DNA from: Hyphomicrobiales bacterium
GTDB lineage: Bacteria; Pseudomonadota; Alphaproteobacteria; Rhizobiales; Rhizobiaceae
Direction of reading: 5' to 3'
DNA length: 64,000 bases
NCBI GenBank assembly: GCA_900468805.1
Contig: UEIF01000032.1
Coordinates: forward strand, 1 to 64,000
Positions 40,265 through 49,000 of this stretch are shown piece after piece. Position 1 is the first letter of the stretch. Each line of letters opens with the position of its first letter. The notes below the pieces were generated by a model that was not told where the DNA came from, ran no database searches, and saw only the letters and a program-made list of their open reading frames with translations. Both the position numbers and the translations under genes were made by a program.

Positions 40265-40936
40265 TCAGGAGCGAAACAGCCGCGTCTGCTGCGTCTCATG
40301 CCGAAGTCCAGCTATATCAGCCTGAACCGTCGCAGAACCCAGATCGTCGAGGCTGGAGCGCGCTGCACGCGCTGCAATATCAATCACATGCTCCTCCAGC
40401 CCGGCGAGGATGGCAACACCGTCCTTCTGTCCGGCAACACCGAGCCGGATGCCGGCGGAAACGGACTGGGAGAGATAGGCGTGCAGAAAAGCGGCAAGTG
40501 CCTTCTCCAGCTGAATGCCATGCGCGCCCGTTACCGCGCCGACGGCGACCGGATAGGCTGCCTTCTTCGGCAGTCGGCCGAGTACATCGTCCGGCCACGC
40601 TTGCGCGGCGATGAGGAAGGCCTCGCCAAGCAGCATGGTTTCCTGATGCCGCTCACGCGACCCGGCAAGCGCTTCGGCAAGTTCGGCAAGCTCCGAAATA
40701 CGATCGGCGTCGTCATGACCGCGATGGCTCTCGGCAAAGAGGACCGCATCGTTCCAGACCGAGCCATTGCCGGTCAGGGTCTCCAGCCAGCGCCGCAGCG
40801 TGACGGCATCTTTGACGAGCCCATCGGCGACCGCCCGCTCAAGGCCGCCGGAATAGGCAAAGGAGCCGATGGGAAAAGCCGGCGAAAGCCATGCCGTCAG
40901 GCGCAGCAAAGCCTGCAGCTCACGATCCTCAGCCAT
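40265..40936 (-). CDS. ureF: urease accessory protein UreF
   Basis: 223 residues, all-helical. Family blocks are LLRLTAWLSPAFPIGSFAYS, GGLERAVADGLVKDAVTL and the C-terminal region GIRLGVAGQKDGVAILAGLE. UreF acts as the scaffold and GTPase modulator of the UreD-F-G activation complex. It starts six bases after the ureE stop, so the two are cotranscribed. Confidence 0.95.
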   Translation of the reverse strand: MAEDRELQALLRLTAWLSPAFPIGSFAYSGGLERAVADGLVKDAVTLRRWLETLTGNGSVWNDAVLFAESHRGHDDADRISELAELAEALAGSRERHQETMLLGEAFLIAAQAWPDDVLGRLPKKAAYPVAVGAVTGAHGIQLEKALAAFLHAYLSQSVSAGIRLGVAGQKDGVAILAGLEEHVIDIAARAARSSLDDLGSATVQADIAGLRHETQQTRLFRS

Positions 40937-40942
40937 CAGGCT

Positions 40943-41545
40943 TCAATCGTGCTTATGATGGCTGTGGTCGTGGTTGTGACCATGCTCGTGGTCATGGTCG
41001 TGATGATCGTGCCCATGGTCATGATGCGCATGGTCATGGTGCTCGTGGTCGTGATGATCATGATCATGGTTATGTCCGTGATCGTGATGATCATGCCCGT
41101 GCGAATGTCCGCCCTGGGAATGATAGGCGCCGCGCGCCGGTTGGAAGGGTTCGTTGATATCGAGCACCATCGCGCCCAGTCCCTGCAGCATCGTGCGGAT
41201 GACATGATCGCGCAGGATCACGATGCGATCCTCCTCGATCTGGGCCGCGAGATGACGGTTGCCGAGATGCCAGGCGAGTTCGACCAGATGCACACGGTCG
41301 CGACCGCGGACTTCGAACAGCTTCTCGTCGGCGGCAAGGATTTCGATCAACTCGCCGTCCTCGCGAACCAGCATGTCGCCATTGGCGAAAAGCACTGGAT
41401 CCTTGAGATCGAGCATCACCATCTCGCCGTTCTCCAGATGCAGGAGCTTGCGGCGCAGGTGCCGCAGATCGTGCGGCAGCTTGACCTGTGCGGTCGGGTG
41501 AGAGGAAGGGGTGCCGGCGGGGAGATAAGATGTGACGCGCTGCAT
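40943..41545 (-). CDS. ureE: urease nickel metallochaperone UreE with long His-rich tail
   Basis: 200 residues. The N-terminal peptide-binding and C-terminal metal-binding domains (MVMLDLKDPVLFANGDMLVR; RVHLVELAWHLGNRHLAAQI, where the GNRH histidine is the dimer nickel ligand) are followed by a tail of about 60 residues with roughly 30 histidines alternating with Asp and Gly. The tail stores or buffers nickel; this one is unusually long. The corresponding DNA is a CAT/GTC-rich low-complexity tract (40946-41120). Confidence 0.95.
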   Translation of the reverse strand: MQRVTSYLPAGTPSSHPTAQVKLPHDLRHLRRKLLHLENGEMVMLDLKDPVLFANGDMLVREDGELIEILAADEKLFEVRGRDRVHLVELAWHLGNRHLAAQIEEDRIVILRDHVIRTMLQGLGAMVLDINEPFQPARGAYHSQGGHSHGHDHHDHGHNHDHDHHDHEHHDHAHHDHGHDHHDHDHEHGHNHDHSHHKHD

Positions 41546-41641
41546 GACATATCCGTTAAACTGGGACCTAGACCATGCAAAATAGCCCTTCGCGATGCAA
41601 GCACCAATGCACGTTTCGTAAACGGCCAGTCAGGAAAGGCT

Positions 41642-42505
41642 CTAGATTCCGGATGCCTGCAGCAGGCTTGCCTCGTCAGGCCCGATACCCTGCACGCCAA
41701 GGCCGTTTTCGACGAGGCCGTGCCAGGCATGGTTCAGCCCTTCCCGCTCATGAACGACACGATTGCGGCCGAGCGCCTTGGCGAGATAGAGCGCCTTATC
41801 GGCAGAGGCATAAACCGCCTCCTTGTCGCGTCCCTCATGGAGATCGGCAATGCCGCCCGATATCGTGATGGTGACATTGTGCCCATCCGCCGGAATCGGC
41901 CGCGCCGCAATCTGTGCCCTCACGGCTTCTATGCGCGCCACCCGCTCCTCCGGCGCTCCGCCCTGAACGACGATACCGAACTCCTCGCCGCCGAGTCGCG
42001 CCACGACCGACGCGCCGTCAAAAGCGGCCGAGAGCATCGCCGAGACGGCAGTAATGACGGCGTCACCACAGCCATGGCCGAAACGGTCGTTGATCGCCTT
42101 GAAACGATCGACGTCGAAAATGGCGAGACAAGCGTCGCCGTCGACTTTCTCCAGGGCATCGGTAAAAGCGCGCCGGTTCAAGAGCCCCGACAGCGTATCG
42201 GTACGGCTGAGCTTTTCGAACTTCGCACGCGAGACGGTCAGATCATGAATGGCGAAACCTGCAACGAGCGACAGCACGCCCGAGACCATTCCGCCGATCA
42301 GCCAGGAAAGAATAATGGCAAAGATCATCGCATGCCCGAGGGTGATCGGCAGCATTCCCATGAAGTTGAGCGGAGGCAGAATGATCATGATGATGAAGCC
42401 GGACAGGATAACCGCCAGAAAACTCATCTTCAGCGCAAAAGTATAAACGGTTTTGCGATGCTCGAAACTGCCCAGATCAGCCTGAAGCGATATCCAATTT
42501 TCCAT
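41642..42505 (-). CDS. membrane-bound diguanylate cyclase (GGDEF)
   Basis: 287 residues. Two or three membrane helices (TFALKMSFLAVILSGFIIMI; MIFAIILSWLIGGMVSGVLS) precede a GGDEF domain with SRTDTLSGLLNRRAFTDALE and the active-site signature RLGGEEFG. An I-site-like RxxD is not obvious, so feedback inhibition may be absent. It makes cyclic di-GMP. It lies between ureC-side genes and ureEFG, 96 bases before ureE on the same strand, an odd insertion for a urease cluster. AGGAAGG precedes its ATG. Confidence 0.9.
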   Translation of the reverse strand: MENWISLQADLGSFEHRKTVYTFALKMSFLAVILSGFIIMIILPPLNFMGMLPITLGHAMIFAIILSWLIGGMVSGVLSLVAGFAIHDLTVSRAKFEKLSRTDTLSGLLNRRAFTDALEKVDGDACLAIFDVDRFKAINDRFGHGCGDAVITAVSAMLSAAFDGASVVARLGGEEFGIVVQGGAPEERVARIEAVRAQIAARPIPADGHNVTITISGGIADLHEGRDKEAVYASADKALYLAKALGRNRVVHEREGLNHAWHGLVENGLGVQGIGPDEASLLQASGI

Positions 42506-42911
42506 GAGAATCGACCTTCCTGCCCGCGTTTCCTCGGCATTGATAGGGTCGCAATTGCTGCGGGGGTCTTAATCCAATCGCTAAAATTCGAGTGATCTCG
42601 GGGGATTCGGCCAATCTGTTTTTTCTAGCAGGAGATGCAACTTTTCGGGACAGGATCTGCCATGGTGGGAGACACATCTAACAATTTGATTTTAAATATA
42701 TTTTATACGAGCCGATCAGCACGTGTTTCAGAATGGTCTATGGCTGAAAAATCACAGTCTATCCATAGATTTCCGCAACCAAACAGAGAGTGATGCTCAG
42801 ACTTCACTTCAAGAGCAACAATGCGGGACCTGGCGTCAAAAAGACAAGAGTTAAAACGGAAAATAAAGCAGCGTCATCGCGGCGGCCGAGGTTGAGGAGG
42901 AGCCTTCAACT
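42506..42911. other. 406-base intergenic region before the diguanylate cyclase
   Basis: No gene is supported. It is A/T-richer than its surroundings, especially 42600-42790, and probably carries the cyclase promoter. I see no clear operator or RNA structure. Confidence 0.4.
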
Positions 42912-43595
42912 TCAATTATAGAGGCCAAGCGAGAGCACCAAAGTCTGCGGCAGCGGGTTCCAAAAACCGGTTCGCAAACCGCCCGCCCGCAATGTCGCTG
43001 CAGTCCATGTATTGCAGCCGAACAGCGCATTGAAATAGCCCTTCGCCTCGAAGAACCTGTCGTAGTCGCCATATCCCCGTTCCCCGATCGGCAGGGTGGT
43101 TCCATTCTCCCTGACGAAACTGTCATTGATGAAGCCGACCAGTTGCTCGAACCCTTCGCCATCGACATTGAGAACCGTCACGGTCGGGTGGGTTTCGGAG
43201 ATGCTTCCGGCGACATCGACATGCATCACCGACCTGTCGATCGTCAGCGCACGAAACACCGGCATCGGCTTCAGATCGCCCCAGGTCGGCGTCTCGAGAT
43301 AGAATGAGCGGCCACCCCATCCGAAGATCAGCCATTGTGCAGCGGGATCACTCACCGGAATGCCGGCGTCTTCCAGGAACGAAAAGGAGGCCCTAAGCCG
43401 ATCGTCGAGCGGGATCGCGATATCCGTATGGATCGGGCCGGAAAGCAAAAGAATGCGTTGCGAGGATGTCGTATCGGGAGAAGCGTTGGCTGCAACGAGG
43501 AGCGGCCTTGGAACGAAGGTCCCGGCAGCCGCCAGGAACAAAAGCAGCGCGATTGCCCTCATCAGCCACCGCGCTGCCAGTTTCAAGCCTCCCAT
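42912..43595 (-). CDS. urease-region conserved protein (DUF2459/TIGR02117)
   Basis: 227 residues. An N-terminal membrane segment or signal (LMRAIALLLFLAAAGTFVP) is followed by the family pattern LLLSGPIHTDIAIPLDDRLR, IFGWGGRSFYLETPTWGDLK and CNTWTAATLRAGGLRTG; the His-Thr-Asp and Cys-Asn-Thr-Trp motifs look like conserved catalytic or structural residues of an exported enzyme. The family was named for its frequent position in urease regions, but its function is unknown. It starts 12 bases after the ureC stop. Confidence 0.85.
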   Translation of the reverse strand: MGGLKLAARWLMRAIALLLFLAAAGTFVPRPLLVAANASPDTTSSQRILLLSGPIHTDIAIPLDDRLRASFSFLEDAGIPVSDPAAQWLIFGWGGRSFYLETPTWGDLKPMPVFRALTIDRSVMHVDVAGSISETHPTVTVLNVDGEGFEQLVGFINDSFVRENGTTLPIGERGYGDYDRFFEAKGYFNALFGCNTWTAATLRAGGLRTGFWNPLPQTLVLSLGLYN

Positions 43596-43607
43596 GGACG
43601 AACAACC

Positions 43608-45320
43608 TCAGAACAGGAAATAACGCTGCGCCATCGGCAGCACTGTTGCTGGCTCACAGGTCAGCAACTCGCCATTCGCCCGCACCTCGTAAGTCTCCGG
43701 ATCGACCTCGATATGAGGTGTCAGGTCGTTGTGGATCATCGATGCCTTGGAGATGCCGCCGCGGGTGTTCCTGACGGCAACGAGATCCTTGGCGACGCCA
43801 AGGCGGCCCTTGATACCGGCATCGAGCGAAGCCTGCGAAACGAAAGTAACTGAGGAATTCGTCAGGCTCTTGCCGAAGGAGGCAAACATCGGCCGATAAT
43901 GCACCGGCTGCGGCGTCGGGATGGAAGCGTTCGGATCGCCCATCGGTGCGGCGGCAATGGAGCCACCGAGCAGCACCATATCCGGCTTCACGCCGAAGAA
44001 GGCCGGGTTCCATAGGACGAGGTCGGCACGCTTGCCGACTTCGATGGAGCCGATCTCGTGCGACAGGCCGTGCGCGATCGCCGGATTGATCGTATATTTG
44101 GCGACATAGCGACGGACGCGGAAATTGTCGTTGTCGCCCTTTTCTTCCTTCAGGCTGCCACGCTGGCGCTTCATCTTGTCGGCCGTCTGCCAGGTGCGGA
44201 TCAGCACTTCGCCGACACGGCCCATGGCCTGGCTGTCCGACGAGATGATCGAGAAGGCGCCAATATCGTGCAGGATGTCTTCGGCCGCGATCGTCTCCTT
44301 GCGGATACGGCTTTCGGCAAAGGCGATATCCTCGGGGATCGACGAGGACAGGTGATGGCAGACCATCAGCATGTCGAGATGCTCGGCGATGGTGTTGACC
44401 GTATAGGGTCGCGTCGGATTGGTGGACGACGGAATGACGTTGGGCTGGCCGCAGATCTTGATGATATCGGGCGCGTGGCCGCCGCCCGCACCTTCCGTGT
44501 GGAAGGCATGGATGGTACGGCCCTTGATGGCGCCGATCGTATCTTCCACGAAGCCGCTTTCGTTCAGCGTATCCGTATGGATCATCACCTGCACGTCATA
44601 CTCGTCGGCGACCGACAGGCAGCAGTCGATGGCGCCGGGCGTCGTGCCCCAGTCCTCGTGCAGCTTCAGCGAAGTGGCGCCGGCGAGCACCATTTCCTGC
44701 AGCGCGCCCGGCAGCGAGGCATTGCCCTTGCCGGCAAAGGCAAGGTTCATCGGAAAGGCATCTGCTGCCTCGATCATGCGGGCAATATGCCAGGGACCTG
44801 GCGTGCAGGTCGTTGCCAGCGTGCCATGCGCAGGCCCGGTGCCGCCGCCGAGCATGCAGGTCACGCCGCTCATCAGCGCTTCCTCGATCTGCTGCGGGGC
44901 GATGAAATGGATATGGCTGTCCATGCCGCCGGCCGTCACGATCTTGCCTTCACCGGCAATTGCTTCCGTGCCCGGACCGACGATGATGTTGACGCCGGGC
45001 TGCACATCCGGATTGCCGGCCTTGCCGATCGCCGCGATGCGGCCGTCCTTCAAGCCGATATCGGCCTTGTAAATTCCGGTATGGTCGATGATGACGGCAT
45101 TGGTGATGACGGTATCGACCGCACCATCTGCCCGCGTCACCTGGCTCTGGCCCATGCCATCACGGATGACCTTCCCCCCGCCGAACTTCACCTCTTCGCC
45201 ATACGTGGTGAAATCCTTTTCGATCTCGATGAAAAGCTCCGTATCGGCAAGGCGGACCTTGTCGCCGGTGGTTGGACCGAACATGCCGGCGTAGGCCTTG
45301 CGGGAGATCTTGTAGGGCAT
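43608..45320 (-). CDS. ureC: urease alpha subunit UreC
   Basis: 570 residues, full length. The nickel site is intact: HxH in GGMDSHIHFIAPQQ, carboxylated lysine in ATSLKLHEDWGTTPG, further ligands in VMIHTDTLNESGF and IHAFHTEGAGGGHAPD, and the mobile flap with its catalytic His in VCHHLSSSIPEDIAF. It hydrolyses urea to ammonia and carbamate in a UreABC trimer. In this cluster ureC is separated from ureB by two non-urease genes. Confidence 0.97.
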   Translation of the reverse strand: MPYKISRKAYAGMFGPTTGDKVRLADTELFIEIEKDFTTYGEEVKFGGGKVIRDGMGQSQVTRADGAVDTVITNAVIIDHTGIYKADIGLKDGRIAAIGKAGNPDVQPGVNIIVGPGTEAIAGEGKIVTAGGMDSHIHFIAPQQIEEALMSGVTCMLGGGTGPAHGTLATTCTPGPWHIARMIEAADAFPMNLAFAGKGNASLPGALQEMVLAGATSLKLHEDWGTTPGAIDCCLSVADEYDVQVMIHTDTLNESGFVEDTIGAIKGRTIHAFHTEGAGGGHAPDIIKICGQPNVIPSSTNPTRPYTVNTIAEHLDMLMVCHHLSSSIPEDIAFAESRIRKETIAAEDILHDIGAFSIISSDSQAMGRVGEVLIRTWQTADKMKRQRGSLKEEKGDNDNFRVRRYVAKYTINPAIAHGLSHEIGSIEVGKRADLVLWNPAFFGVKPDMVLLGGSIAAAPMGDPNASIPTPQPVHYRPMFASFGKSLTNSSVTFVSQASLDAGIKGRLGVAKDLVAVRNTRGGISKASMIHNDLTPHIEVDPETYEVRANGELLTCEPATVLPMAQRYFLF

Positions 45321-45323
45321 CTA

Positions 45324-45980
45324 TCAGGCTCCTTGGGAGGAAGAGGCGAATTGTTTTCCGGCAAGCCGCCTGAGACGGCCCGCCGCAATATGGGAGTCGA
45401 CGAGCTGCTTCTCGGCGGCGAAGGGATGCCATTCCCAGCCCACATGGCCGAAGCCTGCGAGTGTCACCTCGTCACCGGGAAATCTGTCGAGTACTTCGCC
45501 GATCACGATCATGCCGCTGCTCGGCACGATGTAAGGCGCCGGCGAGAAGGCAGAAAGCGCCTGATCGACGGCTTCATGAATCCGTTTGTCAACGACCCTA
45601 TGCAGCTTGCCGGCTTCGGCACAGAAGTCGCTGAATTGATCGGTATAGTCGTCGCAAAAATCATCGAGTTCGGGGTGCGAAACGCCAAGCGGCCCGCGCA
45701 TCGCCGCAAACTTCACGGGATCGCGCACGCCCCAGATTTCAGAGGCCTCGACAACGCCAGGATGGATGCGCCAGCTCTCGGAACTGATCATGGCCTTGCC
45801 GGGCCGACCGGTATTGCACACGGCCACCACGTCGGTGCGCGTGCCGCCAGCGCCATAGGAGCGGCACTCGTTGAAGCGGATGACGAAGTCGGCAGCATCG
45901 ATGATCTCTGCCGCTCCTTCTCCCACGTCGCCGTTGCCCACGATCATGATCGACCTGCCCACCTTACTGGCCCATTCCAT
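45324..45980 (-). CDS. urease-operon accessory protein, GT29-like fold
   Basis: 218 residues (an inner ATG at 45947 giving MIVGNGDVGEG is an alternative start). The segments IMIVGNGDVGEGAAEIIDAA, FVIRFNECRSYGAGGTRTDV and IVPSSGMIVIGEVLDRFPGD resemble the sialyltransferase-like GT29 fold, where these are nucleotide-sugar binding motifs. It is regularly found between ureB and ureC of rhizobia, but no role in nickel or urea handling is known. Its start overlaps the LprI-like gene and it ends three bases before ureC. Confidence 0.75.
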   Translation of the reverse strand: MEWASKVGRSIMIVGNGDVGEGAAEIIDAADFVIRFNECRSYGAGGTRTDVVAVCNTGRPGKAMISSESWRIHPGVVEASEIWGVRDPVKFAAMRGPLGVSHPELDDFCDDYTDQFSDFCAEAGKLHRVVDKRIHEAVDQALSAFSPAPYIVPSSGMIVIGEVLDRFPGDEVTLAGFGHVGWEWHPFAAEKQLVDSHIAAGRLRRLAGKQFASSSQGA

Positions 45981-46374
45981 CGGCGAGCACTTTGAGCTCT
46001 TTGGTTCTGAGATCGGTCAGGTCGGCGAGGCAGCCGGCCACCAGCATCGGCTCCATCGTGCCGCCGCGAGCCTGGAAGCCATAGTTTTCGCACTGCGCGT
46101 CGCGATAGTTGATCCAGGCGCGCTGTGCCTTGAGGAGCGCCTGCTCGGCGCCCTTCATGTCACCATCGAGATCCTCGTCGATCGTCGCCATGGCGGCACG
46201 CGTCTGCTTATACTGGGCATTGAGCCCCTTGTCGGCCTCGTCATAACGCGCCTGCGCGCAACTGGTCATGTCGGTTTGAGTCTCTGCGTTATCGCAGTCC
46301 ACGTCCTCCGCATTAACGCCACCGGCGGCAAACAGCATCAGTGCCGCACCGATGAGCCCGATCTTCAAGCGCAT
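45964..46374 (-). CDS. LprI/DUF1311-type exported protein
   Basis: 136 residues with a signal peptide (MRLKIGLIGAALMLFAAGGV, cleaved near VNA-ED). The mature domain has the LprI pattern: CDNAETQTDMTSCAQARYDE, LNAQYKQTRAAM, LLKAQRAWINYRDAQC and MLVAGCLADLTDLRTKEL, with two disulphide pairs. Members inhibit lysozyme or have unknown periplasmic roles. It lies inside the urease operon between ureB and the GT29-like gene, overlapping the latter by 17 bases. Confidence 0.8.
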   Translation of the reverse strand: MRLKIGLIGAALMLFAAGGVNAEDVDCDNAETQTDMTSCAQARYDEADKGLNAQYKQTRAAMATIDEDLDGDMKGAEQALLKAQRAWINYRDAQCENYGFQARGGTMEPMLVAGCLADLTDLRTKELKVLADGMGQ

Positions 46375-46401
46375 GTATCTCCTCCCGTCATTTTCTTTTA
46401 T

Positions 46402-46707
46402 TTAGAGCCGGCCCATGACGAGCTGGCGGAAGCCATAGATCTCACGTTTGCCGGACAGCGGAATGAGTGTCACCGATCGTGTCTGGCCCGGCTCGAAGCG
46501 CACGGCGGTGCCGGCGGGAATATCGAGCCGCATACCGTGGGCCTGGTCGCGATCGAAGGACAGGCCGGCATTGGTCTCTGCAAAGTGATAGTGGCTGCCG
46601 ACCTGTACGGGGCGGTCGCCGGTATTGGAGACATCGAGTGTGACGGTCGGCACACCGGCATTGAGCTCGATCTCGCCATCAGCGGCAATGATTTCGCCAG
46701 GGATCAT
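46402..46707 (-). CDS. ureB: urease beta subunit UreB
   Basis: 101 residues, standard length: MIPGEIIAADGEIELNAGVP at the start, then VGSHYHFAETNAGLSFDRD and EPGQTRSVTLIPLSGKREIY. It is a structural subunit of the UreABC urease. It lies 10 bases after the small zinc-finger gene. Confidence 0.96.
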   Translation of the reverse strand: MIPGEIIAADGEIELNAGVPTVTLDVSNTGDRPVQVGSHYHFAETNAGLSFDRDQAHGMRLDIPAGTAVRFEPGQTRSVTLIPLSGKREIYGFRQLVMGRL

Positions 46708-46717
46708 CTATCTCTCC

Positions 46718-46969
46718 TTAAGCCGCCTTGGGCGCACAGCCCTCGGCCTTCAGAACACGCTTGGTGGAAGCCGGATTGTTGGCAAGTTTCGCCGCGGGCC
46801 GGATGGGCCTGATAACGAGATTGCCGCCGCAATTCGGGCAGACACCCTTCAAGACGTTCCCGACGCAATCCGCACAGAAGGTGCATTCGAACGTGCAGAT
46901 CATCGCTTCCGCGCTGTCGGGCGGCAGATCCTTGTCGCAGCATTCGCAGTTCGGTCGAAGCTCCAGCAT
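46718..46969 (-). CDS. DUF1272 small cysteine-rich (zinc-binding) protein
   Basis: 83 residues. Cysteines are arranged as CECCDKDLP, CTFECTFCADC and GVCPNCGGNLVIRP, which look like two zinc sites of the DUF1272 family. The C-terminal 25 residues are basic. Such proteins are often found in urease clusters of alphaproteobacteria, between ureA and ureB; function unknown. A nickel or zinc role is possible but untested. It is nine bases downstream of ureA. Confidence 0.82.
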   Translation of the reverse strand: MLELRPNCECCDKDLPPDSAEAMICTFECTFCADCVGNVLKGVCPNCGGNLVIRPIRPAAKLANNPASTKRVLKAEGCAPKAA

Positions 46970-46978
46970 GATGCCCCC

Positions 46979-47281
46979 TCAGCGGATCGGTTCGTGTACG
47001 GTGACCAGCTTCGTTCCGTCAGGGAATGTCGCCTCGACCTGCACGTCATGGATCATCTCGGCAATGCCTTCCATCACCTGGTCGCGACCAATGACATGGG
47101 CACCGGCTTCCATCAACTCGGCGACCGGGCGGCCATCGCGCGCCCCTTCCACGACGAAATCGCTGATGAGCGCGATCGCTTCCGGATAGTTCAGTCTCAC
47201 GCCGCGCTCCAGCCGCCGTCGCGCCACCATGGCCGCCATGGAAATCAACAGCTTGTCTTTTTCTCTCGGAGTGAGGTTCAT
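46979..47281 (-). CDS. ureA: urease gamma subunit UreA
   Basis: 100 residues, complete: MNLTPREKDKLLISMAAMVA, then ARRRLERGVRLNYPEAIALI and VEATFPDGTKLVTVHEPIR. Structural subunit of urease. It lies 20 bases after ureD. Confidence 0.97.
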   Translation of the reverse strand: MNLTPREKDKLLISMAAMVARRRLERGVRLNYPEAIALISDFVVEGARDGRPVAELMEAGAHVIGRDQVMEGIAEMIHDVQVEATFPDGTKLVTVHEPIR

Positions 47282-47301
47282 CGTCTACCTGCTTGTTGAA
47301 C

Positions 47302-48126
47302 TTATAGATTCCAGACTTTCGGCACAGGCGCTCCGTTGCGCAAGGCGGAAATGACCGGGATCAGGATTTTTCTGAGCGCGAAGCCATCAGCTGCGGCAAG
47401 GCGCACGACGATCTTGTCGCTCCACGCACTCGCGCCACCCATATGCCCATCGACCAGCGGCCGCACCTTGGAAAGATAGGCTTCCGACATCGGCCCGGCA
47501 TAAAGAACCGTCGCAAAGGCCACCTGTCCGCCGAGCACCGCCTGCTCTGCCGCAAGCAGCGCCACGGCATCGGAGAGGCGCAGTTCCTCGGCATGGATCA
47601 GCCGGCCGGACCGGCGGATGCGCCAGCGATCGCGAAACAGGCCCGTCTCCATCGTCTCGCCCATCGCCTTGCGCCCGAGCAGAATGGCCTCGACGGCCAG
47701 AAACTCGGCGCTGTCGTCGAGATCGACATCTAGACGGCGAAACAGCGAGGCGCGATCGAAGAGAATGGTTTCCTGCGGCAGCCAGTCGACGCGGGCGCCC
47801 GGCCCCACCTGGATCTGCGTCGTGACCTCGGCCGTACCGGTCGACGCCTTGTAGATCTTCTCGCAGGCTTGCGTTGTGACATCGATGCGCGTGCCCGCCC
47901 CGGCCGATACGCTCCAGTTCATGCGGTCGCCACCGGTCAATCCGCCGGCCGTATTGATGATGACAGCCTCCATCGACGCATTGAACGTATCCGGCAAGCG
48001 AATCTTCGCCGCGCCTTCCTGATAGAGCTCGTGGATCCGCGTGCGCCCGCCTTGCACCTTGGCAGCGAGATGCCCGCGTCCTTCCGCTCTCTGCAGTCTT
48101 GTCGTGCCCGCCGCCGCGCCTGTCAT
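47302..48126 (-). CDS. ureD: urease accessory protein UreD
   Basis: 274 residues from the ATG at 48126, which has GGGGGTGG upstream; the open frame continues to 48279 but that part is not UreD-like. Family blocks are ELYQEGAAKIRLPDTFNASM, NTAGGLTGGDRMNWSVSAGA, TTQACEKIYKASTGTAEVTT and WLPQETILFDRASLFRRLDV. It is the scaffold that binds apo-urease during nickel insertion. It lies 177 bases after urtE, within the same transcription direction. Confidence 0.95.
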   Translation of the reverse strand: MTGAAAGTTRLQRAEGRGHLAAKVQGGRTRIHELYQEGAAKIRLPDTFNASMEAVIINTAGGLTGGDRMNWSVSAGAGTRIDVTTQACEKIYKASTGTAEVTTQIQVGPGARVDWLPQETILFDRASLFRRLDVDLDDSAEFLAVEAILLGRKAMGETMETGLFRDRWRIRRSGRLIHAEELRLSDAVALLAAEQAVLGGQVAFATVLYAGPMSEAYLSKVRPLVDGHMGGASAWSDKIVVRLAAADGFALRKILIPVISALRNGAPVPKVWNL

Positions 48127-48303
48127 GCCACCCCCGTACAGATGCCGTTCTGTCTGGCACTTTGCGTTGAATGTGTCTGGTGACTGCAGGAAAGCAAGTC
48201 CCGTGCCGCATTCCGAAAGCCTGTGGCCCCCACGGACGATCCGGATGGCGCGAAAGGCATTTGCCGCAAAATGCGGCATCTGCCAGCGCGATCACCAAAA
48301 AGA

Positions 48304-48999
48304 TCACACAGTCAGATGGCGGCGCGCTTCCGACGTGTCCAAAGTTTCGGCAAGACCTTCGTGCACGATCTCGCCGCGGTCGATGATGTAGACATAGTCG
48401 GCAAGCTCGCGGCAGAAATCGAGATATTGCTCGACCAGCAGGATCGCCATGCCGGTGGAATCGCGCAAATAGCGTATCGCCCGGCCGATATCCTTGATGA
48501 TCGACGGCTGGATGCCCTCGGTCGGCTCGTCGAGCACCAGGATCTTTGGCCGCGTGACCATGGCGCGCCCGATCGCCAGCTGCTGCTGCTGCCCCCCAGA
48601 GAGGTCGCCGCCGCGACGTGACAACATCGACTTCAGCACCGGGAAGAGACTGAAGATATCATCAGGGATATTGCGGTCGCGGCGGCCAAGCGGAGCAAAG
48701 CCGGTTTCGAGGTTTTCCTTGACGGTCAAAAGAGGGAAGATTTCGCGCCCCTGTGGCACATAGCCGATGCCCTGTTTAGCGCGGGCAAAGGGCGGCAACC
48801 CGTTCAACTTCGTATCGTTGAAGGTAATCGTGCCGGCCGAAAGGGGATGCTGGCCCGTAACGGCGCGCAGAAGAGAACTCTTCCCCACGCCGTTACGCCC
48901 CAGCACGCAGGTAATCTTTCCCATCTCCGCCTTGACGGAGATGCCGCGTAGCGCCTGCGCTGCGCCATAATGAAGATTTGCGTTTTCGACTGTCAGCAT
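48304..48999 (-). CDS. urtE: urea ABC transporter ATPase UrtE
   Basis: 231 residues, LivF-like. Walker A VLGRNGVGKSSLLRAV, signature DLSGGQQQQLAIGRAMV, Walker B PKILVLDEPTEGIQPSII. It is one of the two ATPases of the high-affinity urea importer, and its stop is close to ureD, linking uptake and hydrolysis. It lies one base after urtD. Confidence 0.95.
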   Translation of the reverse strand: MLTVENANLHYGAAQALRGISVKAEMGKITCVLGRNGVGKSSLLRAVTGQHPLSAGTITFNDTKLNGLPPFARAKQGIGYVPQGREIFPLLTVKENLETGFAPLGRRDRNIPDDIFSLFPVLKSMLSRRGGDLSGGQQQQLAIGRAMVTRPKILVLDEPTEGIQPSIIKDIGRAIRYLRDSTGMAILLVEQYLDFCRELADYVYIIDRGEIVHEGLAETLDTSEARRHLTV

Positions 49000-49000
49000 C

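Noticed and set aside
40946..41120. CAT/GTC-rich tandem-looking DNA, first considered as a repeat array
   Set aside because: It encodes the UreE histidine tail in frame, so the regularity is explained by protein composition.
40298..42595. A 765-codon plus-strand open frame over ureF, ureE and the cyclase
   Set aside because: Runs across three convincing genes on the other strand; the Val/Met-rich stretch is the reverse of the UreE histidine tail.
44058..45995. A 645-codon plus-strand open frame over ureC
   Set aside because: Antisense to urease alpha subunit with all nickel ligands; no recognisable protein.
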